The notes: generated by a model from the letters alone, not told the origin. A DNA stretch of 36,491 nt from Oscillospiraceae bacterium (GCA_021201735.1 JAJQEJ010000049.1:1-36491); one strand, 5' to 3'; numbered from the stretch's first letter, positions 1-8,833 are shown. Numbers and translations are program-made.

Positions 1-193
1 TCTCCCTACTCTTTGGCAATATTGCTCCTTAATCTTTTCGTGCGGTTGCCCTGTTCCGTTTGATGGCGTTTAAAAAGCGGGCACTTCCACACGGTAAACA
101 GCAAAAACGGTGATTCGATTTGTCCCGCGTTTCTTTTTCGCGTCCAGGCAGCATAAATATAAGCATTCTATTGATGTGAAAAGGATGGAGTAT

Positions 194-1072
194 ATGGGAA
201 AGAAAAGATGGATGGCGGTTCTCCTGATCATGCCTGTGTTTTTGTTTGTCTGCCTTTCCGGGTGCCGGAGCCTGAACACGCTGCCCGCGATGATGCCCGC
301 CTTGACGGCGCAGAAGGATATTTTTCTCCCGGTCATTATGTACCACAGCGTCATTGATAACGCGGGTAAGGCGGGCGACTATATCATCACGCCCGAGCGC
401 TTTGCATCCGATATGACCTACTTGCAGCAAAACGGCTATCAGACGGTCTTTGTCGCCGATATTCTCGCGTTTATGGACTACGGCGTCCCCCTGCCGGAAA
501 AGCCGGTGCTCGTCACGTTTGACGACGGGCACTATAACATCAAGGAGTATCTCCTGCCCATCATGCAGGAGATGGATTTGAAGGCAATCGTCAATGTGGA
601 GGGGGCGTTTACGGAGCAATCCACGCAGGAGCAGGCGCACAACCCGAATTACTCCTACCTTACGTGGGAGGAGATCTCGGAATTGCAGGACAGCGGATAT
701 TTTGAGATTGGCAACCACACCTACGACATGCACGACGCAAGCGGTGAACGCGCGGGCTGCAAAATCAATCCGGGGGAGTCGGAGGAGGACTACGCAAAGG
801 TGCTGGAGGAGGACATCGGCGGCCTGCAGGAGCTGCTCACCGACCGCTGCGCCACGACGCCCGTCACCTTTGCGTATCCCTATGGCTTTATCTCCGATGA
901 GAGCGTCCCGGTGTTGCAGGCGATGGGTTTTCGCGTGCTGCTAACCTGCTATGAGCAGCCGAACTACCTGAATATCGCGCCGGAGTCCTCCATCCTGCTG
1001 CACCGCTATAACCGCCCTGGCAATGTGAGCACGGAGCAGTTTATGGAAAAATTGCTGCGGCAGGAGGCATAA
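194..1072 (+). CDS. Polysaccharide deacetylase family lipoprotein (NodB/CE4)
   Basis: Predicted metal-dependent deacetylase acting on N-acetylated cell-surface polysaccharide or peptidoglycan, anchored outside the membrane as a lipoprotein. The 292-residue product starts with a basic, hydrophobic signal ending in the lipobox LSGC. The NodB signature is visible: TFDDG carries the catalytic-base and metal Asp residues, and GNHTYDMH supplies the H-x3-H metal ligands. The frame is open further upstream, but the ATG at 194 gives the correct lipoprotein signal and sits behind AAGGATGGAG. It lies head to tail with a second lipoprotein enzyme that has its own promoter. The exact substrate cannot be told from sequence. 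Confidence 0.88.
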   Translation: MGKKRWMAVLLIMPVFLFVCLSGCRSLNTLPAMMPALTAQKDIFLPVIMYHSVIDNAGKAGDYIITPERFASDMTYLQQNGYQTVFVADILAFMDYGVPLPEKPVLVTFDDGHYNIKEYLLPIMQEMDLKAIVNVEGAFTEQSTQEQAHNPNYSYLTWEEISELQDSGYFEIGNHTYDMHDASGERAGCKINPGESEEDYAKVLEEDIGGLQELLTDRCATTPVTFAYPYGFISDESVPVLQAMGFRVLLTCYEQPNYLNIAPESSILLHRYNRPGNVSTEQFMEKLLRQEA

Positions 1073-1131
1073 CAGGATACTATTGACAAAAAAGATGTTA
1101 AAAATCTGTTAACTAATTTGGCGGACAGAGG

Positions 1132-1161
1132 TTGACATTATGCATTTCGCTGTACTATAAT
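1132..1161 (+). promoter_or_regulatory. Sigma-A type promoter for the 5'-nucleotidase gene
   Basis: TTGACA at 1132-1137 and TATAAT at 1156-1161 are both consensus hexamers with an 18-base spacer. They lie about 95 bases before the start codon at 1257. Confidence 0.8.
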
Positions 1162-1256
1162 GAGATAACATATGTGGCGGCTGGTGAATGTGCACAAAAA
1201 TGAGCCGTTGCTATGTCCATTTCCGATCAGGAAATGAGTACAGGGAGGTACGTGAA

Positions 1257-2789
1257 ATGAAAAAGAAAAGCTTGGCCTGGGTTCTGGCGGCAACGACGAC
1301 ACTGGTTTTCCTCTTCAGCGCCTGCGGCACGACAGACCCGGAACCATCCGCCGCGGCGGGCGAAGGATTCACCGGCACCGTTACCATTGTACATGTCAAC
1401 GACATCCACGGCTATGTGGACGAGACGGATGAGGCCATCGGGTTTGCCAGGATCGCGGGCTTCTTTGAAGAGACAAAGGCGGAAAACCCCAATACCATTT
1501 TCCTCGACGCAGGGGACTGCTTTTCGGGCAGTGCGTATACCACCATTGACCAGGGCGAGTCGATTGTCCCCATACTGAACACTGTGGGCATTGACGCGAT
1601 GGTCGCCGGGAACCATGACTTCAATTTCGGCTCCGCGCAGCTGCTGCGGCTGGCGAGCATGGTTACTTACCCGGTGCTGTCCGCCAATATGGTCTACCGG
1701 GATACGCAGGAAAACCTGTTGGATGGGTATGATATCATCACGCTCGATAACGGGATGAAGGTCGGCGTGATTGGGCTCACGACACCGGTCGCCGAGGCGA
1801 TGGGAGCAAGTGACGTGATGTATGTCGACGCCATCTCCGTCTGTCAGACGCTCGTCGATGAGCTACAGCCGCAGGTGGATATCATCGTCGCGCTCACCCA
1901 TGTGGGGGAGAACGAGGGCGACGCGCTCACGAGCACCATGATTGCCGACGAGGTCACGGGGCTTGACGTGATCATCGACGGGCACAGCCACACAGAGCTG
2001 CCGGAGGGACGTTGGGAAAACGGTGTCCTGATCGCGCAGGCGGGGGAGTATAGCCACAACATCGGCGTGGTGAGCCTGATCATCGAGAATGGCGTACACA
2101 CGGATACCACCGCGCGCCTGATTCCGAAGAGTGAAGCTGAAAATCTGCCGGAGAAGGCGGAGACAGCCGCGCTGGTCGCCGACCTGCAGGCGGAGAGCGA
2201 AGCCTACTTTGCCGAGGTGATCGGTGCCACCGATGTGGAGCTTGTCGGCACCCGGGACATCATCCGCACGCAGGAGACCAACATCGGGAGCCTCTTTGCG
2301 GACGTCATGCGCGACGCGGCGGGTACGGACATCAGCTACTTTAAAGCCGGCCTCATCGGCGGTGAGCTCCAGCCAGGCGACATTACCCGCAAGGACCTCA
2401 CCGAAATCTGCCGGGTGGACAGCCTGATCGTCGTGAAAGAGGTGACGGGCGCGGACATTCTGGAGTACTTAAACTACGCCATGGCCCCCTTCCCCAGCTC
2501 GAACGGAAGCTTTTTGCAGGTGAGCGGGATCTCCTATACCATTGATCCCGATCTGGCGGAGGATAAAATCTTTGACGTATCGGTCGGCGGCGCGCCACTG
2601 GATCTGGACGCAACCTATACCGTCGCCGCCAGCCTCGGCATGAGCAGCGAGCCGGGAATGGTCAACGGGACGCTGGTGAAGGAAGTGGGTTATACAAGCA
2701 CCTATATGGAGGAATATATCGTAGCCAACTCGCCCCTTAATTGTGCAACTGACGGCAGGATTGCAATTGGGACCAAGCCAGCCGCGTAA
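1257..2789 (+). CDS. 5'-nucleotidase / 2',3'-cyclic phosphodiesterase family lipoprotein
   Basis: Secreted metallophosphoesterase that probably removes phosphate from extracellular nucleotides (UshA/YfkN family). The 510-residue product begins with a Lys-rich signal peptide and a lipobox-like FSAC. The N-terminal half shows the dinuclear-metal motifs in order: HVNDIHG, DAGDC, GNHDFNFG, a THVGENEG segment and DGHSHTE. The C-terminal half (from about residue 310) matches the substrate-binding 5'-nucleotidase C domain. The ATG at 1257 was chosen because GGGAGG lies 8 bases upstream and it begins the signal peptide; an upstream in-frame ATG has neither. It is apparently monocistronic, with its own promoter and a hairpin after the stop. 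Confidence 0.93.
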   Translation: MKKKSLAWVLAATTTLVFLFSACGTTDPEPSAAAGEGFTGTVTIVHVNDIHGYVDETDEAIGFARIAGFFEETKAENPNTIFLDAGDCFSGSAYTTIDQGESIVPILNTVGIDAMVAGNHDFNFGSAQLLRLASMVTYPVLSANMVYRDTQENLLDGYDIITLDNGMKVGVIGLTTPVAEAMGASDVMYVDAISVCQTLVDELQPQVDIIVALTHVGENEGDALTSTMIADEVTGLDVIIDGHSHTELPEGRWENGVLIAQAGEYSHNIGVVSLIIENGVHTDTTARLIPKSEAENLPEKAETAALVADLQAESEAYFAEVIGATDVELVGTRDIIRTQETNIGSLFADVMRDAAGTDISYFKAGLIGGELQPGDITRKDLTEICRVDSLIVVKEVTGADILEYLNYAMAPFPSSNGSFLQVSGISYTIDPDLAEDKIFDVSVGGAPLDLDATYTVAASLGMSSEPGMVNGTLVKEVGYTSTYMEEYIVANSPLNCATDGRIAIGTKPAA

Positions 2790-2819
2790 GACGTGAAGTT
2801 CCAAAGCCAGCAGTTCTGT

Positions 2820-2863
2820 ATACGCCCACATGGACGGTAACTGTTCCGTCTGTGTGGGCGTAT
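2820..2863. terminator. Hairpin terminator between convergent genes
   Basis: The arm ATACGCCCACA (2820-2830) pairs with TGTGGGCGTAT (2853-2863), with an inner GGACGG/CCGTC pairing. It sits between the stop codons of the nucleotidase gene and the minus-strand gene that ends at 2865. The T-run is weak on the plus side. Confidence 0.65.
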
Positions 2864-2864
2864 A

Positions 2865-3080
2865 TCATTTCATATCTGTATGAATGCAGTCGTCATGCGG
2901 TATTTCCTCCAAGGGCTTATGGTATAGTTCAAATATAGGCTGTGGCTTAGGAGGAAAGCCGCCAGCTGCTAGCCAGCCAGCTAAGTACGATATTCGAACC
3001 ATAGAAAACAGAGCATTTTCGGCTTTATCGTACTCATGTCTATCTATAAACGCAGAAAATGCTTCTTCAAAATCAGGCAT
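2865..3080 (-). CDS. Conserved-looking 71-aa protein of unknown function
   Basis: Small, mostly helical soluble protein with no signal peptide or membrane segment. The N-terminal half is acidic and aromatic (DFEEAF, DRHEYDKAEN) and is followed by the small-residue segment SYLAGWLAAGG. The start is supported by GGGGAG 7 bases upstream. It is divergent from the XRE regulator at 3203, and the two share an AT-rich stretch unlike the GC-rich neighbours. Similar short proteins occur in Firmicute accessory regions, but I cannot assign a function. Confidence 0.72.
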   Translation of the reverse strand: MPDFEEAFSAFIDRHEYDKAENALFSMVRISYLAGWLAAGGFPPKPQPIFELYHKPLEEIPHDDCIHTDMK

Positions 3081-3202
3081 AGTTTATCTCCCCGGTTGCA
3101 AAATTTATTTGTGAACTGAATACGGTTACAAGTTTAGCAGACATTGGCATTAAAATCAAGAGTAACCGCATATGGCTCGAATATTTTTTGGGGGAAATGA
3201 AA

Positions 3203-3457
3203 ATGCAAAAGCTACGCCCTGATATGGACATTGGAAAAACCCTTTACGCTATGCGCAAAAAGCGTAAGATGACGCAAGAGGCAGTTGTGACTGCAATGCA
3301 GCTTTTGGGCTGTACAATCTCCCGTATGACATACTCGAAAATGGAGCGGAATCGGTATAATATCAGAATCAGCGAATTGATTGCATTAAAGCATATATTT
3401 GATGTTGCATATGAAGATTTCTTTGCTGATCTTGAGAGAGGATTTTTAGAAGGCTAA
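3203..3457 (+). CDS. Small XRE-family helix-turn-helix regulator
   Basis: An 84-residue protein consisting of little more than one HTH_3 (Cro/CI-like) domain. The segment from about residue 10 to 65 includes GKTLYAMRKKRKMTQE, an extended first helix pair, SRMTYSKMERNRYN and ISELIALKHIFDV, the usual five-helix layout. There is no effector domain. The start at 3203 fits the GGGGG tract 8 bases upstream; ATG 3197 and TTG 3188 in the same frame lie too close to it. It probably binds as a dimer in the 120-base gap to the divergent 71-aa gene, but no clear operator palindrome was found. Confidence 0.85.
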   Translation: MQKLRPDMDIGKTLYAMRKKRKMTQEAVVTAMQLLGCTISRMTYSKMERNRYNIRISELIALKHIFDVAYEDFFADLERGFLEG

Positions 3458-3463
3458 TCGTCG

Positions 3464-3507
3464 CCTGTACTCATTAGGGCAAGGGAAACCCCCATCGCAA
3501 GAACAGG
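3464..3507 (+). repeat. Copy 1 of a four-copy intergenic hairpin element
   Basis: CCTGTACT begins the 5' arm and ACAGG ends the 3' arm; between them is the conserved core GGGAAACCCCCATC (3483-3496). Related copies lie at 13829-13875, 23971-24015 and 26093-26136. The 3' arm overlaps the left arm of the terminator at 3504. Confidence 0.6.
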
Positions 3508-3540
3508 AGCCCTGTAATCACTGCGATTACAGGGCTCCTG
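3504..3540. terminator. Strong bidirectional terminator
   Basis: A perfect 16-bp stem, CAGGAGCCCTGTAATC (3504-3519) with GATTACAGGGCTCCTG (3525-3540), has a 5-base loop and is followed by TTTA. It lies between the convergent XRE gene and the minus-strand stalk-domain gene. Confidence 0.85.
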
Positions 3541-3562
3541 TTTACAATAGGCAAGCTTGAGC

Positions 3563-4270
3563 TTATTTCGCGGTCGCGTCAAAGACTCTCAGGGTGCCGT
3601 TATTCAGTACCTTGATAGCATCCGCGCCGAAGGCAATTTGCTGTGCGCCGGAAATGCTGATTTCCTTTGAGACAATGGAGCCGGCCGTTACGTCAAAGCT
3701 GGTGATGACATTCATATCCTGATCGTAAAGGCGCACCGTGGCATCCACGTCGGCGGTTGCTGAAAAGCTCACGGTAGAATACTGACCGTTGGTGGGCAAC
3801 CAGACAAGGCGCTCTTTGCTAACGGAAGATGTTGCATTCCAAATATCAAAAACCAGGCCTGAGGTATAGGTGCTGGTAGCGTCCGAGCCCTGATAGGTCA
3901 GCTGGGAAGCATCCGTAATAATCCAGGAATACTTGGTTGTGCTCAGCCCGCTCAGCTTGAACAGATTGACCGGCTGCACATCTTGTGTGCCAAGCTGAAC
4001 GGTATTGTTTGCGCTGTCCCAGTTCACGGGGATGCCAAAGATGTTGGAAACAGCGCGAACAGGGACATAGGTGGTGCCATTGTAGGAAATGGGGTAGACG
4101 CGGTTGCCGTCGGCGTCATAAAGGATTTGCTCTTGGCTGTTGTAATTGATCTTAATATCATAGTTGAGCTGTGCGCGGATATCCTGCAGACCGGTGGCGG
4201 CAAAGGCTGTCATAGCCGAACTCACCACAGCAACCGCCAAGACGGTTGCAACAAATTTCTTCTTAAACAT
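3563..4270 (-). CDS. Secreted stalk-domain protein (copper amine oxidase N-terminal-like)
   Basis: A 235-residue exported protein. Residues 1-25 form a Sec signal peptide ending AFAA. The following segment (about 40-95) has the hallmark of the Cu_amine_oxidN1 'stalk' domain: YPISYNGTTYVPVRAVSNIFG, then VNWDSANNTVQLG. The remaining 130 residues look beta-rich and match no family I recognise. Despite the family name this is not an oxidase; such domains are common on Clostridia surface proteins and probably act as wall-associated modules. AAGGAGGG lies 7 bases before the ATG. The gene has its own promoter and ends at a strong terminator. Confidence 0.87.
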   Translation of the reverse strand: MFKKKFVATVLAVAVVSSAMTAFAATGLQDIRAQLNYDIKINYNSQEQILYDADGNRVYPISYNGTTYVPVRAVSNIFGIPVNWDSANNTVQLGTQDVQPVNLFKLSGLSTTKYSWIITDASQLTYQGSDATSTYTSGLVFDIWNATSSVSKERLVWLPTNGQYSTVSFSATADVDATVRLYDQDMNVITSFDVTAGSIVSKEISISGAQQIAFGADAIKVLNNGTLRVFDATAK

Positions 4271-4296
4271 GGGAAAACCCTCCTTTTCATGTGATT

Positions 4297-4326
4297 ATTA
4301 TAACATAATAAGGGCTGCATGTTCAA
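4297..4326 (-). promoter_or_regulatory. Sigma-A type promoter for the stalk-domain protein
   Basis: On the minus strand TTGAAC (4326-4321) and TATAAT (4302-4297) are separated by 18 bases, just upstream of the ribosome binding site of the gene starting at 4270. Confidence 0.72.
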
Positions 4327-4342
4327 GCCATATTGGATAATT

Positions 4343-4864
4343 TTAATATTCTTTATTGTTATGGACGTAATGCAAAAAATCCCGGTCTGCGACGGCGGCA
4401 AAAGCCCCGCCGACAAACGCGCAGAGGTCATGAGGGGAGAGAGAGAGCTGCACGCCGACGCGGCCCGCGCTGACGTGGATGATGGGGTGGGCGGTGGCGC
4501 TTTCATCGAGAAAGGTGGGGAAGCGCTTTTTCATGCCGATGGGGGAGCAGCCGCCGTGGATGTAGCCCGTGAGAGGGAGGAGCGCCGCCTGCCGTATCAT
4601 CTCGACGGATTTTTCCCCCGCCGCCTTGGCGGCGCGCTTGAGGTGGAGGGAATCGCACACCGGAACCACAAAGACGTAATAGCCCCCGGACGCGCCGCGG
4701 GTGACGAGGGTTTTAAAGGCTGTTTCTGGGGGAACGCCCGCAACGCGGGCCACCGTCACGCCGTCGGTCAAGCCGTCGGGGAGGGTGAGATACTGCGCGG
4801 TGTAGGGGATTTTTGCGCGGTCTAAGAGGCGCATGGCGTTGGTTTTGTCGGGTTGTTTCGCCAT
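4343..4864 (-). CDS. ybaK: YbaK/ProXp family aminoacyl-tRNA deacylase
   Basis: Predicted editing enzyme that hydrolyses mischarged Cys-tRNA(Pro). The 173-residue product has the family layout: TNAMRLLDRAKIPY at the start, KTLVTRG, FVVPVCDSLHLKRAAKAAG, GYIHGGCSPIGMKK and a FVDES-like FLDESA. The Lys in the KTLV motif and the GGCSPIG segment belong to the YbaK pocket. An upstream ATG at 4873 would overlap the previous stop and touch the Shine-Dalgarno site; ATG 4864 is 9 bases from GGAGGG and is preferred. It is the last gene of the PBP2-amylase-YbaK run, 2 bases after the amylase stop, so probably translationally coupled. Confidence 0.9.
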   Translation of the reverse strand: MAKQPDKTNAMRLLDRAKIPYTAQYLTLPDGLTDGVTVARVAGVPPETAFKTLVTRGASGGYYVFVVPVCDSLHLKRAAKAAGEKSVEMIRQAALLPLTGYIHGGCSPIGMKKRFPTFLDESATAHPIIHVSAGRVGVQLSLSPHDLCAFVGGAFAAVADRDFLHYVHNNKEY

Positions 4865-4866
4865 GG

Positions 4867-6693
4867 TTACCATCCCTCCAGCGTCACGCCGCAGGCGGGA
4901 CTACACAGCAGCCGCCCGGTCATGAGGGGGAGGGAGAGGGTTTCCGTCTCCGACCAGGGGAGGGGGACGGTGGCGGTCGTCTTCCCCGCGTTGACGGCGC
5001 AGAGCACCGTCTGCTCCTCCAACGTGCGGGAGAAGGCGAGTACCCGCCCTTGCGCGCAGACATATCGGATATCCCCCCGGCGCAGCGGCGCGAGCGACGC
5101 GCGGGCCTGTCCGAGCTTTTTGTACCAGTCGAGCAGCGATTTGTCCTCCTGCCCCCACGGGAAGGTGCGGCGGTTGAAGGGGTCTTCAAAGCCTTCCATC
5201 CCCGCCTCGTCCCCGTAATAGATGGTCGGCGAGCCGGGGAAGGCGAAGAGGATGAGCGCCGCGAGGCGCAGGCGGCTGATGCCCCGCGCGTACTCCTCCG
5301 CGCTGAGGCGGGCCTGGGCACGCCAGTCCCGCGACTGCTCCTGATGGTCGGAGCCAGCGCCGAGCAGGGTCAAAATACGCACGGTGTCGTGGGTACCGAG
5401 GATATTCATGGCGCTCTGCCACGCGAAGGGCGGGTAATGCTCACGCAGCGTCTCCATGCTGCGCATGAAATCCGCCGCGTCGCCGCCGAGAATAAAGTCC
5501 AGCAGGGCGCTCCGGAAGGGATAGCCCATCAGCCCGTCGCAGTGCCGCCCCCATATGTGCTGCCGGCGCACGTCGTAGGCGATTTTATTGGAGCCGTCCT
5601 CCCACACCTCGCCGATGATGGCGGCGTCCGGCTGTTCGGCGCGCGCCGCCTGATGGATGCCCGCGAGGAAGCAATCGGGCAGCTCGTCCGCGACGTCCAG
5701 CCGCCAGCCGTCCGCGCCCGCGCGCATCCAGCGGCGGATGATGCTGTTTTCCCCCGCGTAGATATAGCGCTGGTAGTCGGGGCTCTCCTTATTCGTGGTC
5801 GGGAGGGTATAGATCCCCCACCAGGAGCTGTATTGGTCCGGCCAGTGCTGAAAATAGAACCAGTCGGCATACCGCGACTGGCGGGACTGGTACGCGCCCG
5901 GCTCGGGGTAGGCGTCGGCGGCGTTAAAGTAGCGGCTGATGTAGCCCGTGTGGTTAAAGACGCCGTCGAGCATCACGCGCATACCCAGCGCATGGGCGTC
6001 GCGGCAGAGGGCGGCAAAGTCCGCGTCTTCCCCCAGCAAGGGGTCGATGCGCTCGTAGTCGCCGGTGCCGTAGCGGTGGTTTTCGGCGGCCTCAAAGATG
6101 GGGCAGAGATAGAGGGTTTCGACGCCGAGCTCTTTGAGATAGGGAAGCTTTTCCCGCACACCCGAGAGATTGCCGCCGAAAAAGTCGCGGTTTCGTATCT
6201 CCCCGCGCTCGTCGGGGCGGTAGACCGGCTCCTCCGTCCAGCCGGTGTGCAGTGTGCGGCCGCCAACCATATGCGCGGGGGGCTGCATGGCCCCCTTGCG
6301 GAAGCGGTCGGGGAAGATCTGATACGTCACGCCCTGTCCGAACCAGTCCGGCACCTGCTCTGTGCCGTCGTAGACGGTGAGCTGGTACACGGGCAGCTCC
6401 GTGCGCGTTTCCGTGCCCTCCAGCGCGAAATGATACCACACGAGCCCCACATAGCCGTCGGTTTCGAGCGTACAGGAGAAGCTGTCGCACGCGCCCAAAA
6501 GGCCGCGCCACGGCATGGCGCACTCCACCGTCTCGTCGCCCCGCTGCTCAAAGCGGGCGATGAGGCGTGCGCGCAAAATGCCGTCGGCGCGGCTTGGGTG
6601 CACGGTAAAGCGCACCGTCGTGCCGGATGGAACAGCGCCGAAGGGGGATTTGCAGGCGCTGTCAAGAGGGTCATATACGTTGGATTCTGTCAA
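4867..6693 (-). CDS. Neopullulanase-like alpha-glycosidase (GH13)
   Basis: Alpha-glucan hydrolase of the neopullulanase/cyclomaltodextrinase type. The 608-residue product has an N-terminal beta-sandwich-like domain (about 1-130, CBM34-like) followed by GDRFxxG-type and (beta/alpha)8 segments. The four GH13 regions are present: DGVFNHTG (about 246), GWRLDVADE with the nucleophile Asp (about 331), GEVWED with the acid Glu (about 361) and LGTHDT with the transition-state Asp (about 434), followed by YYGDEAG. No signal peptide is seen, so it probably cleaves imported maltodextrins in the cytoplasm. It starts with TTG, 6 bases after AGGGAGG, and lies 15 bases downstream of the PBP2 stop. Confidence 0.93.
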   Translation of the reverse strand: MTESNVYDPLDSACKSPFGAVPSGTTVRFTVHPSRADGILRARLIARFEQRGDETVECAMPWRGLLGACDSFSCTLETDGYVGLVWYHFALEGTETRTELPVYQLTVYDGTEQVPDWFGQGVTYQIFPDRFRKGAMQPPAHMVGGRTLHTGWTEEPVYRPDERGEIRNRDFFGGNLSGVREKLPYLKELGVETLYLCPIFEAAENHRYGTGDYERIDPLLGEDADFAALCRDAHALGMRVMLDGVFNHTGYISRYFNAADAYPEPGAYQSRQSRYADWFYFQHWPDQYSSWWGIYTLPTTNKESPDYQRYIYAGENSIIRRWMRAGADGWRLDVADELPDCFLAGIHQAARAEQPDAAIIGEVWEDGSNKIAYDVRRQHIWGRHCDGLMGYPFRSALLDFILGGDAADFMRSMETLREHYPPFAWQSAMNILGTHDTVRILTLLGAGSDHQEQSRDWRAQARLSAEEYARGISRLRLAALILFAFPGSPTIYYGDEAGMEGFEDPFNRRTFPWGQEDKSLLDWYKKLGQARASLAPLRRGDIRYVCAQGRVLAFSRTLEEQTVLCAVNAGKTTATVPLPWSETETLSLPLMTGRLLCSPACGVTLEGW

Positions 6694-6708
6694 GTCGCGC
6701 CTCCCTTG

Positions 6709-8748
6709 TTAACGCAGCAGGGTGTTCTCTGTGTTGACTGTGCCGGAATCGGTGTCGGTGTCAAAGTAGTAGCGCAAAATGTCGGCGGCGATCACGCCGA
6801 GCTCCGCGCCGCCGCCGCCCTTTTCGACGACGATGGAGATGGCGATCTGCGGGTCGTCATATGGAGCAAAGCAGACGAACACGGCGTTCGCCTCGGACTC
6901 TGAGGCGATCTGGGCGCTGCCCGTTTTCGCGCCGAGCGTGACGTTCAGGTCTTTAAAATAGCTTGCGGAGGAGCCGCTCACAGCGGCCTCGCGCATGCCC
7001 TCCTTGACCACCGCCAGATTTTCGGCGGAGATGCCGATGCTGGAGACCGGCTCCGGCGCGTACTCCTCCGCCGTCTCGGCGGAGTCGGCGCTTGTGACCG
7101 ACTTGAGCAGGTGGGTGGGGTAGTAGTTGCCGCCGTTGACGAGGGAGGCGACGTAATTTGCCAGTTGCAGGGGGGTTGTGAGGGTGTTCTCCTGCCCGAT
7201 GGCGACGTACATGGTGTTGCCCTCGTACCACGTCTGCCCCAGGGACTCGGCGTATTCCCGGCTGCCGACGACGCCCGCCGTCTCGGCAATCTCAATGCCG
7301 GTCTTCTGGCCGAGTCCGAATTTAGCGGCGTATGTGCTGAGCGTCTCAATTCCCAGCTGGCGGCCCGTGTCGTAGAAGAAGATGTTGCACGAGTCGCGGA
7401 TCGCCTCGGTGACGGTCTCCCAGCCGTGGGTGCCGCCGTACTGGCGGAAAATCCAGCACATGGGCTGGTCCTGTATGCGGGGGTAATAGGTGTACCGCCC
7501 CGTGCACTTGATGCGCGTGGACGGGGTGATGACGCCCTCCTCCAGCCCCGCGATGGCGGTGACCATTTTAAAGGTGGAGCCGGGGGAGTACGCCTCAAGC
7601 GTCGCGCGGTTGCGCAGAGGCTTTAGGGGGTCCTCCAGCGCCGCCTGATAGAGAGAGGCGTCGGTGTAGATCGTCGAGAGGTCGAAGGTCGGGTAGGACG
7701 CCATGGCGAGCACGCCGCCGGTCATGTCGGTCACCACCACCGCCGCGCCCTCGGTCTGGCTGGACTTGATCTCCGGGACGCGCTTTGCCAGTGACTCCTC
7801 CACCACCTCCTGCAAATCGAGGTCAAGCGTGAGCGAGACATCGCTCCCGGGCTGCGGCTCGGTGCGCCACGTCTCGCTCACCACCTTGCCGGTCGTGGAG
7901 TACTCCACCGCGCGCGTGCCTGCGGTGCCGCGCAGGTATTCCTCAAAGGCGAGCTCCACGCCGTCCTTGCCCACCGACTCGTTCATCGCGTAGCCGAGGT
8001 CCTTGTATTGCGCCCACTCGTCCGCGTCCATCAGCCCCATGCGCCCGAGCAGATGCGCGGCGTAGGTTGTCTCATACGACCGGACGGTGGTCGCGGCGAT
8101 GCGCACGCCCGGCAGGCCGTACTCCTTGACTGCCGTGATGAAGGCGATGTCCACGTCCTTTGCAAAGACGTAGTCCGTGCGCACAATGTCGAGCGTGCGC
8201 AGGCGCAGCTCATATAACACGCCGACCAGCGCGCGCGCGTCGGCGTCGGAGATGGTTTCGTCCAGCTCGAAGAAGGCGCGCATTTTGCCGAGCAGCGCGT
8301 CCGCCCCTGTCTGCGCGACGTCGGCCCATTTCATTTTTTCAAGGAAGGTCTGGAACGTGGCGTTGTCCTGCGCGCCGTCCAGATAGGTGAAGGGCGCGGC
8401 GGTGCTGACGGGCAGGGAGTCCGGCCAGCTGATGCCGTTCTTGCGGCAGATGTCCAGCAGCGTGAGCAGGGTGGCGTTGCGGCTGCTCTCCTCGCCCATG
8501 ACGGCGCTGTCGAGCGTGACCTGATAGCCCGCGCGGTTCGACACCAGCACCCGCCCGTAGCGGTCCAATATCTCGCCGCGCGCCGCCTCCACCGTCTCCT
8601 GACTCTCAATCTTCCGCGTGGACTGCTCCAGATACGACGCGCCGTGGACCACCTGTAAATTATAGAGCGTTCCCGTGAAGAACACCACAACCGCGAGCAC
8701 CACCACCCCAATGGTGCGCAGCCTGACCTGAAATTGCTTTTCTTCCAT
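6709..8748 (-). CDS. mrdA: Penicillin-binding protein 2 (elongasome transpeptidase)
   Basis: Class B PBP that crosslinks peptidoglycan during cell elongation with MreC/MreD and RodA. The 679-residue product has one N-terminal membrane anchor (about 11-30), a PBP dimerisation domain (about 50-300) and a transpeptidase domain with all three active-site motifs: SPGSTFK (nucleophile Ser near 389), SCN (near 452) and KTGS (near 608). AAGGAG lies 6 bases before the ATG. In many Clostridia mrdA directly follows mreD; here they are separated by about 3.5 kb of accessory DNA. It heads an operon with the GH13 enzyme and YbaK. Confidence 0.95.
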   Translation of the reverse strand: MEEKQFQVRLRTIGVVVLAVVVFFTGTLYNLQVVHGASYLEQSTRKIESQETVEAARGEILDRYGRVLVSNRAGYQVTLDSAVMGEESSRNATLLTLLDICRKNGISWPDSLPVSTAAPFTYLDGAQDNATFQTFLEKMKWADVAQTGADALLGKMRAFFELDETISDADARALVGVLYELRLRTLDIVRTDYVFAKDVDIAFITAVKEYGLPGVRIAATTVRSYETTYAAHLLGRMGLMDADEWAQYKDLGYAMNESVGKDGVELAFEEYLRGTAGTRAVEYSTTGKVVSETWRTEPQPGSDVSLTLDLDLQEVVEESLAKRVPEIKSSQTEGAAVVVTDMTGGVLAMASYPTFDLSTIYTDASLYQAALEDPLKPLRNRATLEAYSPGSTFKMVTAIAGLEEGVITPSTRIKCTGRYTYYPRIQDQPMCWIFRQYGGTHGWETVTEAIRDSCNIFFYDTGRQLGIETLSTYAAKFGLGQKTGIEIAETAGVVGSREYAESLGQTWYEGNTMYVAIGQENTLTTPLQLANYVASLVNGGNYYPTHLLKSVTSADSAETAEEYAPEPVSSIGISAENLAVVKEGMREAAVSGSSASYFKDLNVTLGAKTGSAQIASESEANAVFVCFAPYDDPQIAISIVVEKGGGGAELGVIAADILRYYFDTDTDSGTVNTENTLLR

Positions 8749-8804
8749 GTTGGACTCCTTGTATGCTGATTGGACTGAGCTTGTCCCATTGCCATTTTCT
8801 ATAG

Positions 8805-8833
8805 ATTATAGCATTTTTACCGCAGGAAGGGAA
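8805..8833 (-). promoter_or_regulatory. Possible promoter for the PBP2 operon
   Basis: On the minus strand a consensus TATAAT (8810-8805) is preceded, after 17 bases, by the poor -35 match TTCCCT (8833-8828). It is about 57 bases before the PBP2 start. Having its own promoter would explain expression after separation from mreD. Confidence 0.5.

Noticed and set aside
4813-6903. A 696-codon plus-strand open frame opposite the GH13 gene
   Set aside because: It is antisense to a gene with all GH13 motifs, has Arg/Ala/Gly/Val-rich composition and no ribosome binding site; long antisense frames are expected in GC-rich DNA.
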